Positions 55,245-64,000 of a stretch of 64,000 nucleotides of DNA are shown in pieces; the first letter of the stretch is position 1, and every line of letters starts with the position of its first letter. The position numbers and the translations under genes were made by a program. Below the pieces are notes generated by a model. The model made no database searches and was not told the origin of the DNA. It was given only the letters and a program-made list of their open reading frames with translations. The DNA lies in assembly GCA_022606425.2 (NCBI GenBank), contig JAHDVF020000761.1, forward strand, positions 682,001-746,000, written 5' to 3'. Origin of the DNA: Lepidostoma basale (lineage: Eukaryota; Arthropoda; Insecta; Trichoptera; Lepidostomatidae).

Positions 55245-55405
55245 CATAACCCAGGACGTCCGCCACATCGATGTAAGGACGACATTAATGAAACAGCCGG
55301 TATGATATGGATGCGTATTGTTCTGGATCGATAGACATGGGAGCAAATGGAAGAGGTCGTCCAGAAGTGGATGGATACAGGCTGATGATGATGAATGATG
55401 CCTTG
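55245..55405 (+). mobile_element. LINE C-terminal end with (TGATGA)n tail (sixth LINE type)
   Basis: GRPPHRCKDDINETAGMIWM, then RIVLDR, stop, WEQMEEVVQKWMDTG and stop codons formed by TGATGATGATGA. The ending and the TGA-repeat tail are typical of another RTE-like group. Confidence 0.75.
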
Positions 55406-55664
55406 ATTAATGCATTAAAGAATTCTGCTGCTGTGTTTCCTATTGTGCTTTTTATTGTTGAAAGTTATACAGTTTGTGGTATTAAGTAGAATGGTATTGG
55501 TATTTTCATAATTTTTAATTAATGGCGATTGTTATGTTGTTATGTCTCGGGACAATTTATACGAAAAATTAAGAACATCATTCAAACTTAAAAAGAAAGA
55601 TATTCTTATAAATATCATAGATCACACTGTTTTCTTTATATAGCTGTCTTACGACGTTGAAGTA

Positions 55665-55865
55665 TTTATAATTAATACGAATGAAAACATCTGTTTTCTA
55701 TATGTTTTATTATTGTTTATGGGAATGACATGTAATAACTCCTTTTTAGAGGATTATCAAATGCTTGATATAGTCCTAGAAAAACGTCATTCCCATAAAC
55801 TATATTAAAACTCCAGAAAACATATTTTCATTCGTATAAATGATTTCATATGGAGTTTTAAATTT
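55665..55865. mobile_element. Palindromic hammerhead-like element, family E
   Basis: TAATACGAATGAAAACATCTG...TTTATGGGAATGACATG and complement meet at about 55765. Outer end ATATGGAGTTTTAAATTTACC. Cores are decayed on both sides (TAGAGGATTATCAAATG, and CCTAGAAAAACGTC). Confidence 0.6.
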
Positions 55866-55924
55866 ACCAAGAAATTTCAATTAAAATATTTTTTTTTTGA
55901 GTTCTACATCATTGTTTTTTGATA

Positions 55925-56850
55925 GATATGATATGTTTTATGATAGAGTGTCGAATAAAAATATAAGAAGTAAATGCGGTGCAAATGATGGTGTCATGAA
56001 CAAAATAATGAAAGGATCATTAAGATGGTTTGGACATATGGAAAGATTGAATGAAGAAAGAATGGTAAAAAAATTCATGAAATTTAATTATATCTCAATA
56101 GAGACGAAGATGCAAACTGGAAACTGAATATGGTTGATCAAGGTGTTTACAGGACTTATGACCTGTCATTGGTTGGGTTAAGCGCACGCTTTATGTAATT
56201 ACAACATTCCCCATTCCACCTATTTTCTTTATGACCATGTAAGACAAATTTTTGGAGGTTGTATATATGCTACAAATCTATACTTATCTTCACATGTCAG
56301 TTTCAATACGCCATCTATGTAGATCTGATAACATATGTTAATCTTTTTTTAAGATTAATCTATATAATCCACACACATTTAGCAAACTACTCTATTAACA
56401 CAATGTGAAGGCTATCGCCATTAACGCATTGTTAAGTCATAAATCCTGTAAATACCTTGATCAACCATATTCAGTTTCCAGTTTGCATCTTCGTCTCTAT
56501 TGAGATACAATTAAATTTCATGAATTAATCACCCACCATGGGTGAAATCCAGGATTCGTATACAAGTACAAGTATACATTCACAAAAAAAATGTTTGTAA
56601 AAAAATTATATGTTAATGATGTAAACGGAACCAGAAATAGAGGAAGACCGAGGAAAACATGGCACGATCAAATAAATCAAATATTGAATGTCGGCCATGT
56701 GAGGAGTCAGAGAAATCGACGCGCGAGCATGACACGATGTATGAATGTTAAGGAAGCGAGAGAAATATGTCAGGAAAGAAAAGTGTGGCAGTCCATTCTT
56801 TCAGCCTACCCCTTCGGGGAGACGGCGTGATGGTTAGTTAGTTAATTAGT
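55925..56850 (+). mobile_element. GTTA-LINE copy interrupted by repeat S
   Basis: The first half (DRVSNKNIRSKCGAND, RWFGHMERLNEERM) stops at 56075. The second half (KLYVNDVNGTRNRGRPRKTW to SAYPFGETA and a (GTTA)n tail) resumes at 56597. Removing the insert restores one continuous LINE with the best-preserved C-terminus in the window. Confidence 0.9.
56076..56596. repeat. Repeat S insertion with inverted ends and 11-bp duplication
   Basis: GTAAAAAAATT lies at 56065-56075 and 56597-56607, a perfect 11-bp direct repeat. Inside, AATTATATCTCAATAGAGACG...GATCAAGGTGTTTACAGG and its complement form ~80-bp inverted ends, followed by a tail with ATTCGTATACAAGTACAAG and A-runs. The A-rich end and variable-length duplication suggest retroposition, whereas the inverted ends suggest a DNA transposon. 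I cannot decide. Confidence 0.75.
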
Positions 56851-56854
56851 TTAC

Positions 56855-57415
56855 ATCATTGTTCAAGAAACAATTAACAAAGTATAATATTTCACCGATG
56901 GCGATGTCTAAATCAGTTTTCTCAACTCACGGGAATACGTGATATTTCCATTTATGTTGTATTGTATGTAAATAAAAAAAAATGCTTATAATAAAAAATA
57001 TTGGTTATTTTTTTATTTCACCTTTCAGTCCGCCACTGGCAAACTGGGAAATAAGGTTGGTAGACAAGGACAGCAAACTATTAGATCAGGTAGAGTGAAA
57101 ATGAGAGCAAAAGGCAGGGTGGCCGTTTTTTTGGTAATTGCCGATTTTCTCAAACGATATATTTCTTCCACTGTGATTTTCTAAAGCACCCGGGCAAAGC
57201 GGACAAATTCATTAAAATATTTTCGCCTCATGATATTTCCGTACTTTTATTAGAGAATTCGTGCAAACCCAAGAAATAAATTAAATATATATTTTTTTAT
57301 TATAATTCCAACATAACTTTTTTATAGGCTATCTCTAAAATCAGAAAAACATTTTTTGAGTTGAAATATAATAAAATAATGGCTCGTTTGGATATCTACA
57401 AATTATAAATAATCT
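56855..57415. other. Intronic sequence, nothing recognised
   Basis: A GC-richer patch at 57030-57240 without domain or repeat partner. Confidence 0.45.
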
Positions 57416-57463
57416 CGAATTTTTATGAATTAAAACACTGTTTTTCCACTTTTGAGTTTATTT

Positions 57464-57507
57464 TTCTCGACATGTTTCGAAGGCTTACACCTTCATCATC
57501 GGGAGAA
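57464..57507 (-). ncRNA. Hammerhead-like ribozyme motif, family D, complete stems
   Basis: On the minus strand: TTCTC, box I CCGATGA, T, GAAGG-TGTAAG-CCTTC, GAAACATGTC, GAGAA. Stem I (five pairs) and helix II (five pairs) are perfect. The only core change is C for U4. ACATGT is the stem III palindrome. Confidence 0.65.
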
Positions 57508-57534
57508 CGATATAAAATAGTTTTTTTTTTATCG

Positions 57535-57578
57535 TTCTTCCGATGATGAAAGTGTGAGCATTCGAAACATGCCGAGAA
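57535..57578 (+). ncRNA. Hammerhead-like motif, family D, cleavage triplet mutated
   Basis: CCGATGA (57540-57546), T, GAAAG/ATTC weak helix II, GAAACATGCC, GAGAA. GTC is changed to GCC, so cleavage is not expected. Confidence 0.5.
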
Positions 57579-57899
57579 ATATAAACTCAAAAGTGGAAAA
57601 AAACAGTAATTCATAAAAATTCGTCATTATGGAATTCCACAGTGTTAACGTCTTCAGTATATCTAAAATTAAAAATAGTCTTTTGTACCGACTACGTAAA
57701 CTTATAACCTTAATTGAACCACTATAATGTGTATATTATGTATATCGTGTGAATTACTATATACGGTCTATATTTCTTACTTAATATTTTAAAGTACTTA
57801 AAGCAGTTGCAATAAATTATATGTTTAAAGAGCGATATATGCTTTTAACAAAATTTTATTTTAAATAATGAAATTTAAAAAAAATCTAAATTCCTTTAT

Positions 57900-58400
57900 T
57901 ACATGTGTTTACAAAGGATGGGGCGAGTGGACAGGGATATTAAAAGAAAGGTTGAGGCAGGCAACAAAATTAATGGTGCTCTTAAAGTTGTCATCGCAAA
58001 TAAAAGTCTTGATGCAATTTCACCTCCACTAATTGGAAAACACAAATGTGTGGAAAATCTGTGTATGATAGAATATTGAATTAAAATATAAGAACTGAGT
58101 TCAGTGCGAATGAAAATGTTAAAAACAAAATAATTTATGGAACATTGCATGGAAAAAAAGTATCTGTATGTTAATGGAACTAGAAATAGAGGAAGACCGA
58201 GAAAAACGTGTCACGACCAAATAAATCAAATATTGATTGTCGGCCAGGTGAGGAGTCAGAGAAAGACGTGCGTACATGACAACATGTATACCATATACGT
58301 TGAGAAAGCGAGAGAAGTATGTCAGAAAATAACAGTGAGGTGGTCTATTCTTTCTGCTGACCCATTAAAGAAGACGGCATGATTGTTAGTTATATAAGTG
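57900..58400 (+). mobile_element. Diverged GTTA-LINE copy
   Basis: Starts TTTACAAAGGATGGGGCG like the copy at 281, with VERDI-type then AGNKINGALKVVIANK sequence, a deletion, and TRNRGRPRKTCHDQINQI. The tail is reduced to GATTGTTAGTTA. Confidence 0.8.
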
Positions 58401-59250
58401 TAAAGTTTAGTGTTATTGTGTAAAGGAGTTATATTCGTATATACATTTTTATTATTAACAATGAAATTCTTCTGAGACATATCAATTAATAACATGAATA
58501 TTTTGAAAATTTATTAAATAAAAAAAAAACATTTCCGGGTTTTCGAATGTTTTTCTATTTCCAAATACACAACCGATTTTGCTTCCACAGGAGGGTTAGA
58601 GCTTAATAAGGTAAATAGACAAATCACCTGATCACATGGTTAACTTCAATCTAACTAGTTGGTGGAATAGGGTAAAAAAACGTTTAGGACTGGGGTTTAA
58701 GTCTGAACATGAACCGATTCCTTCCTTTTAGTAATGACTTAATTTCAGGTTCATATTGGATATGGTAGGGAGAATGATATTAAACTCAAAATTAAACATA
58801 TTAGTTTTATTATACTGGTTATTGACAAGTTTTGCCCTGTTTAAGCTTTATCAAAGGGTCAACATTTTACACATTAATTATGATAATATCACTTTTCAGA
58901 TTTTCTTATTTTGAAATATTAAAGTTAAGTAAGTTCATTGTATTATACAACTTTTTATTCTTTCATTTTGCCATTTTCCATTATTTGTGGTCGGCTCTCC
59001 TTGCACGAAGTAACCAAACTTAATTCTGGCTTATCTCCTCTTTCAGGTTCTCTTGATGCAGCTCATTTCCCAAGTTGGCCCGTCATGTTGCCATTGGGCG
59101 ACATTTACCACATGGTTTTGTGGAAATGGTGATGCATGTCATTTCGCTTCACCTGGCCGTACTATCGGAGTCGAGATTCTGTCATCTTGTTCGTTATTGA
59201 AAATGTAGAAATTTATTGTTAATAAGGAAAAAAACTCTATTAGAAATATA
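58400..59250. other. Intronic sequence with hammerhead-like relics
   Basis: CAAGTTTTGCCCTGTTTAAG and CTTTATCAAAGGGTC at 58828-58860 read on the minus strand as TTTGATAAAGC...GGGCAAAACTTGTC, an E-like relic. No gene recognised. Confidence 0.4.
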
Positions 59251-59259
59251 AAGTTTTTA

Positions 59260-59870
59260 GTTTGTCGGTTTTATGAGCTAGCTACCATCTTCTGGGCTAT
59301 ACTTTTAATCTCTTTTTTCGGTATATTTTAATATTATGAGAGACAGGAGAATTTAATATAAATCGTATTTTAAATTCTCAAAAAACTACAAAAACACTTT
59401 AAATTCATTCCGCCAAATGTGTGAGTACATGACACGAAAATGGTGCTATCATCCACCATCAAATTCAATTTCCGCTCGGATAGAGTTACAGTGTCAGAAC
59501 GGAGCTTTATGGCGGTCTCCCAAAGGAATCGCGTTGAATCAGTTGAAAAGGCTAACACTATTACGGGACTTTCTGATAATCGAAGTAGGAGTCCCGAGTC
59601 CAGACGATAATCAATATAGACTTTCGTTTAAGGAATCATTTCGAGGGTTAACACCTTTTGATGAATTATTTCAATAGGACGAAATAAGCTTTACCGAAAT
59701 AATTATAGATTCTTTATATATAAAATTAATAACAAAACGTAAATATGATATCCTTTCATCATTTTCGACAGTTTTCGACAAACTTTCCTAGCCAGTCGTC
59801 ATAGCATGATAATTAGTATTATAAACGTATACAATTAATTATAAATATTAATCGTCAAGCAACAAAACTC
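59260..59870. other. Intronic sequence; unassigned 86-codon frame
   Basis: The plus frame 59417-59677 has no domain, and a minus frame overlaps it. 59272-59308 on minus (CAGAAGATGGTAGC, AAAACCGAC) resembles the family I relic at 42500. Confidence 0.35.
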
Positions 59871-59871
59871 A

Positions 59872-59877
59872 TTCCCT

Positions 59878-59921
<44 letters not shown>
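59872..59921 (+). repeat. (CT)n microsatellite
   Basis: CCCTCCCTCCC followed by about 18 CT units. It adjoins the end of the minus-strand LINE fragment, for which it reads (AG)n. Confidence 0.95.
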
Positions 59922-59923
<2 letters not shown>

Positions 59924-59954
59924 CCCTACAGTTCTTGGTTGAGCTGAGCTCTCA

Positions 59955-60105
59955 ACTATCACTCTTCAGGTCTGACTCCTAACAATTGCGGGTCCTTCAG
60001 AACACCCTTAAGCCAACAAAGCCGTGGTCTTCCACCAGTCTTGTGAATGTCAACTGTGTGGGTGTTGAAAGCTCCTCCATTCGCACCAGATGTCCAGCTC
60101 ACCTA
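59955..60105 (-). mobile_element. LINE C-terminal end, minus strand (seventh LINE type)
   Basis: The minus strand reads GHLVRMEELSTP, TFT, and after a frameshift GGRPRLCWLKGVLKDPQLLG and VRPEE followed by a stop. The order GH-V-RME, GRPR-W-GV-DL-LGVR is a recognised LINE ending. Confidence 0.75.
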
Positions 60106-60349
60106 TGCGGTTGGAGTTTTATAAATTTGACAACAACAAAATCAATCAACAAAACTACGGATATAATTTGTTTACATTTTATGATATTCGATTTTTCGAA
60201 CGTTTCCGTGATCATGGCCCGTTTCGCTTCGGTAGTCCGTATTCTTCTTCTTCGTGTCGATGGGAAGTTTGTCTTATAGGAATGGCCCTTAATGTGGTAT
60301 CGTCTTTTCTTTTTCTCTTGTCATTGATGTGAGGTTTGGCCGATTTTGT

Positions 60350-60440
60350 GTTCACGTGATAATAAAATGGGGATAGATTAGCTACCTATCACATGTCATT
60401 AGAATCAATATAATAGCTAAAAACAAATTGTACACTTTCA
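60350..60440 (+). repeat. SINE tail (same family as 17041 and 20735)
   Basis: AATAAAATGGGGATAGATTA and CTATCACATGTCATTAGAAT match. The tRNA-like head is missing. Confidence 0.7.
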
Positions 60441-60467
60441 TTGTTTCTTCAGCAATGATATAAACCT

Positions 60468-60780
60468 TGTGGTGAAATGCCCTGTCCACGAGGACACCTA
60501 ACTGTGATGGGATCGCCTCCCACCCTTCCAAGTTATCATCAACTACTATGGTAGTTCATCCTGGTCACGGCACCAAATGTGGTGAATCGTCCTCTGTCCA
60601 CGAGGAACAGCTAGGGTGGAAGGATTCCTCTCCTTCTCCAGTCCTCTCCTGGTCACGGCACCAAATGTGGTGGATTTGAGCTTTCCCCGAGGAACCTAAG
60701 CAGAATCCCTCCTAACCTTCCTCCACGGATGGTGGAGCTTCCTCCAGTCATTCCCTCTTCATCCACTTGTACGGAGCTTA
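60468..60780 (-). repeat. Array of three LTR-end-like units
   Basis: TGTGGTG occurs at 60468, 60578 and 60666, each time followed by a version of GTCCACGAGGAAC or CCCCGAGGAACC. In two cases CCTGGTCACGGCACCAAA precedes it. On the minus strand this is CACCACA followed by TTTGGTGCCGTGACCAGG, which resembles an LTR end plus a tRNA primer-binding site of BEL/Pao-like elements. Three tandem ends with no internal region is unusual. Confidence 0.5.
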
Positions 60781-60784
60781 CAGG

Positions 60785-62040
60785 TGTTTTACCTTACGCG
60801 AGTTGGCCTTCGTGATCGTCTAGAAATAATACCGTATGACCCTTCGTTATGACCGATGTAATCCAAGCCCTTTTATTTGGCGAATACTGATAATTTCATT
60901 CTAAAGCTAATCGTTCCTAACCCTTCCGAATATTCTAAGCAATCCTGACAAAACCACATATAATCAAACTATATGTCGCTCAATATTTCCTAGGAACATC
61001 TAAACCAAACAACCTAAAATATCTCTAAGTTTACAAAATATAAATTCAAAATATTATCTCTAGAGAATGTGGCAGCCCTGGAAGAAACATTCACACACAA
61101 TATGGAACAAATACGATGTACAGTAATTTAAATCAGAGCGTAATGTAATAATGATGCAATAAAGAACAGCTTTCTGAAAGGTACAATTATATAGCAATTC
61201 AGTATCAAAATATAATATATTAAGTATACGAGTATAAGGATTTGTGGGAACTGGGATATGATAGTGTTAGTATCGCGTTGACCCAGATCTTTCGTCAATC
61301 TGGTGATTTTTCTCCACTGCTCCACAGCAGAATCGTCTGGAGACCAGACGTTCTACCTCCCAACCCTTAATCAGTGGACCTGGGGATTCAAACCCATGAA
61401 CCTGGCCATCACCCTATCGGGGGTTTTCGAAGTTAGCCCACCCACGACAGAATTCCCGCAGACGCGATAGTAGGGTCTTCCACCTACTTATCTATATGAG
61501 TCTGTATATGGCGCGGGCTCTTGAAGTGAGCTTCCCAACTTCTCTAACTGTCTTCATTCATCAGCAGTCAACCATATTTATGTAGCATAATTTGCATGGG
61601 TCGAAGTTTATATGTTTATTTATATAGAAGATGGCAAATTTTGTTAGAACGCTACATGTCCATAACTAAGGTTTCAGTATTCGATGAGTTAGTGAATACC
61701 TGTTCGGGCGCGATGCGTTGGCCCGAGTGTTAGTGAACTATATTACGTGCAGTATAGGAAAGGTATCAATATATCATATATATATATATATATATAGGTA
61801 CATGTATGTAATACATAAACGTAAGCATAGTATAATCATGGAGTAAGCCGAACGCATACGTTCCAATTTCCTGAAATATAAATTCTTAATTCTAGACTTA
61901 GCTTTCCGTCGATCAGCTCGGGAACACTGATTCTATAGTATCTTTAAATCTGCAAATGCCGCACCCCTCGTACCACTATACTTGTATACAAAATAAAATG
62001 AAGTTCTTGATAATCAAAACAGCAAACACCCACTGAATTT
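60785..62040. other. Intronic sequence with small repeats
   Basis: A (TA)n run at 61775-61796. A tRNA-like B box on the minus strand (GGTTTGAATCC, 61384-61394) within CATGGGTTTGAATCCCC suggests a further SINE relic, though no clear A box was found. No gene recognised. Confidence 0.4.
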
Positions 62041-62084
62041 AATACCGAAAGCGACCGCTTCCCGTCAGGTCCAAAGTCAACTGC

Positions 62085-62205
62085 CCCGAGCTACCTCTCT
62101 CCCTGGCCCACTACCCTTCCCCGCTCCCCGCGCCCCAATCCCATCCCCAAATCTTCCCCCTCGTCCCCCTCTGCTTCCCGCACCCCTACACCCATCCCAC
62201 TTGGT
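62085..62205 (+). repeat. C-rich pyrimidine tract
   Basis: About 120 bp composed almost wholly of C and T (CTACCCTTCCCCGCTCCCCG and similar), unlike anything else in the window. Confidence 0.8.
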
Positions 62206-62289
62206 TAGGTGTTACATTTTCTAGTCATTTGAATTCATTTCCGTACATCTGAATTCACGTATCTCTCTCTACGATGGTTCAATACCATC

Positions 62290-62590
62290 ACAACCTCCAT
62301 ATTAAATAGTTAATATAAATAAAAACTTCTGTCTTCTAGGAGTTTTATATGGAATGACATATTTCCCCCTTCTAAGGCATTATCAAATGTGTCGAGAAAA
62401 GAAATTTATATACCCGAGTTAGTGTAACAGTAACACTAACTTCGGTATAAAAACGATCCTGCACTTGTTTCTCGCCACATTTCATATTGTATATAAGGGC
62501 GAAACATGTCATTCCATTTAAAACTTAATAAAACTCCTAGAAGACATACGAGTACGTTTTCATTTATATTAATAATCAAATTGTACACAG
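62290..62590. mobile_element. Palindromic family E element with a long loop
   Basis: The arms TATAAATAAAAACTTCTGTC, TATATGGAATGACATATTTC and complement are separated by ~110 bp. The left core (minus) has TTGATAA, T, GCCTT/AGGGG, GAAATATGTC. The right core has AGGGCGAAACATGTCATTCC but lacks box I. The loop has a small inverted repeat, AGTGTAACAGTAACACT. Confidence 0.65.
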
Positions 62591-62691
62591 TAATTATGTT
62601 CAAATGACCAGTTATATTTAAAAAAATCATTAAGCATTGAAAGTTAATTATGCATTAGTGCTTTTTTCTGGATATATTTTACAATACTATA

Positions 62692-62743
62692 CATTAACTA
62701 ACTAACTAATTATTACGACATTTCCCCGTAGGGGTGGGCAGAA
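62692..62743 (-). mobile_element. 3' end scrap of a GTTA-LINE, minus strand
   Basis: TTAACTAACTAACTAATTATT and CCCCGTAGGGGTGGGCAGAAG are the tail and last codons. It abuts the next element directly. Confidence 0.7.
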
Positions 62744-63067
62744 GTTATTTAAAAGAACAGTGCATACGTGGAATATAAATTAAATAAACACAAAAGTCCG
62801 GATAGTCCATGTGCACCACCTATAAAAACATTGTGTTGTTTTATTTTATATCATTATATTTTACAGTATTTGTTTTAGATTTATTTTGTGGACGTTGGAC
62901 GATCGGAAAGCGCGGGAGATGCCTATTGGTGGCGATGAGGTTCGCAACCCATCACAACGCGTCTCCCGCGGGGGCGAAAAGAGAAGGATGGAGTGCCGCA
63001 TCGGTTAAAGTGTGGCAGTCTATTCTTTCTGCCTACCCCTTAGGCGACGGCGTAATGGTTAGTTAGT
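62744..63067 (+). mobile_element. Non-autonomous GTTA-tail element
   Basis: Body from ACAGTGCATACGTGGAATAT through GGTTCGCAACCCATCACAAC to TAATGGTTAGTTAG. The 3' end reads ...KVWQSILSAYPLG in the frame of the coding LINE, which shows the shared end clearly. Confidence 0.8.
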
Positions 63068-63478
63068 TTTTTTAAAATTATTTTTTGTACTATACATTAT
63101 TCATACAAAAAAATGTGATAAGCGATCCTCAAACAAAGTATTTAGTAACGGTCTGTGAGACTAAAGATTTCGCCATACAGTGAATTACTCGCAAAAAGAA
63201 AATATTGTCGTAATACAGAAACTAATGATTGTTTTTATTACATGAGACAGTACTTTAGGATGTGTAATCTTGTGAAATAATGTCATTATGGGGTGTATAG
63301 TAAGCCGTAAAAGAATTAATTCTTCTCACATGACATTTTTATTACTAAATCTTTGTGTGGAAAATAATAATTATGTTATATAATTTCTATGTGTATTACA
63401 TAGAAAATGTATTTAAAAAAATAAAATCCTCGCACAATAACTTATACAATAAGTTTATTAATTGATTTTTGAAAAATG
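63068..63478. other. AT-rich intronic sequence, nothing recognised
   Basis: No repeat partner or frame. Confidence 0.5.
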
Positions 63479-63479
63479 A

Positions 63480-63990
63480 TGTAAAACTCCATATTAAATA
63501 ATAAAAGCGAATAAAAACATCTGTTCTAGAAGTTTAATTACAGTTTATGGCAGCGGTTCTCAAAATGTGCTCCACGAAGTCCTGGATCTCCGTCAAGCGT
63601 CTTCTTCGACAAGCAGCATAATAAATTTACAATAATTCTAAAATCAAAATCTGCAAACAAACAATATCGCTTGTACAAGTAGGTATGTGGCGACTCGATA
63701 TTTGATACCCACGCAGCCGATTGTATGATTTTAGTTATATGATTATAAATAAATAGTAAATATGAAACTAGGTTAAGCTTATTTTAGGGCAATGTAAAAC
63801 ATAGGTGTTTCATAAGGGTTCCTTCGCCAAAAAAGTTATAATAGAAAACCTCTGGTTTATGGAAACGACACGTTTCGCCTTTTTAAAGTATTACATTTGA
63901 TAATTAAAAAGACGAAACAAGTCATTCACATTAAGTATAATAAAAGTTCTAGAAAACGGAAGTTTACTTTCGTATTAATTATGGAAGCTT
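63480..63990. mobile_element. Palindromic family E element split by a hAT MITE
   Basis: The left arm (GTAAAACTCCATATTAAATA, GTTCTAGAAGTTTAATTACA, GTTTATGG) stops at 63550 and resumes at 63855 with GTTTATGGAAACGACACGTTTCGCC. The cores GTATTACATTTGATAATTAA and GACGAAACAAGTCATTC follow, then the mirrored arm to 63990. Confidence 0.8.
63551..63854. mobile_element. hAT-type MITE with perfect 8-bp duplication
   Basis: Ends CAGCGGTTCTCAAA and (complement) CAGAGGTTTTCTA. GTTTATGG is directly repeated at 63543-63550 and 63855-63862, an 8-bp hAT-type duplication. 304 bp, no coding capacity. Its ends resemble the MITE at 18437-18647. Confidence 0.9.
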
Positions 63991-64000
63991 AAAAACATAG

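Larger units (their letters stand above)
57420..57660. mobile_element. Palindromic hammerhead element, family D, best copy
   Basis: Inverted arms (AATTAAAACACTGTTTTTCC, CTTTTGAGTTTATTTTTCTC and complement) meet at about 57525. The right outer end is TGGAATTCCACAGTGTTAAC, the outer end shared with family B. Both ribozyme modules are present. Confidence 0.8.

Noticed and set aside
59417..59677. 86-codon frame as a small gene
   Set aside because: No domain, no start context or splice support, and the opposite strand is also open.

Overview
The window reads as AT-rich intronic DNA from an insect with a large, transposon-filled genome. Only two short pieces look like host coding sequence. Both are on the minus strand and in matching splice phase: an exon at 32607-32777 and the next exon at 1161-1289. 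Together they encode an immunoglobulin domain of the lachesin / DIP (Dpr-interacting protein) type of neural cell-surface protein. Almost the whole window is therefore one 31.3-kb intron (1290-32606) plus more than 31 kb of the upstream intron. The other Ig domains were not found and are probably outside. The species cannot be named from this sequence; a beetle or moth with a repeat-rich genome would fit.

The introns are a graveyard of mobile elements. (1) A LINE family with an RTE-like C-terminus and (GTTA)n or (GTT)n tails is present in about twenty 5'-truncated copies, and at least seven short non-autonomous copies share its 3' end. (2) Several other LINE families are present, one as a clean 341-codon reverse-transcriptase fragment with an 11-bp target-site duplication at 4816-5903. 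(3) There are solo LTRs, an array of LTR/primer-binding-site-like ends, two hAT MITEs, an internally deleted mariner-like element, tRNA-derived SINEs and an unclassified repeat called S here.

The most striking component is a set of more than twenty small elements, many of them palindromic, that carry hammerhead-ribozyme-like modules: a CTGANGA-like box, a helix II, GAAAC, a short palindrome in place of stem III, and a GTC cleavage triplet. At least six sequence families (A to F here) differ in helix II, in the stem III palindrome and in particular core bases. They resemble the minimal type I hammerheads known from Penelope-like retroelements, but no Penelope reverse transcriptase or GIY-YIG ORF is visible, so they look like non-autonomous relatives. 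Many are head-to-head inverted pairs with the ribozymes at the centre. The best-formed copies are at 57464-57507 (-), 23269-23309 (+), 50413-50453 (+), 50166-50206 (-) and 16300-16343 (+).

Layout: 1-7 kb exon, solo LTR, RTE copy and nested LINEs; 7.9-13 kb LINE fragments and repeat S; 13-24 kb palindromic ribozyme elements, SINEs and a hAT MITE; 24-32 kb repeat S, sparse unique DNA, a degraded RT and the mariner remnant; 32.6 kb exon; 33-45 kb ribozyme elements, LINEs and a four-unit 145-bp tandem array; 45-53 kb RT fragments, two GC-richer unique blocks and C/B/G ribozyme elements; 53-64 kb LINEs, non-autonomous copies, an LTR-end array, a C-rich tract and E elements, one split by a hAT MITE.
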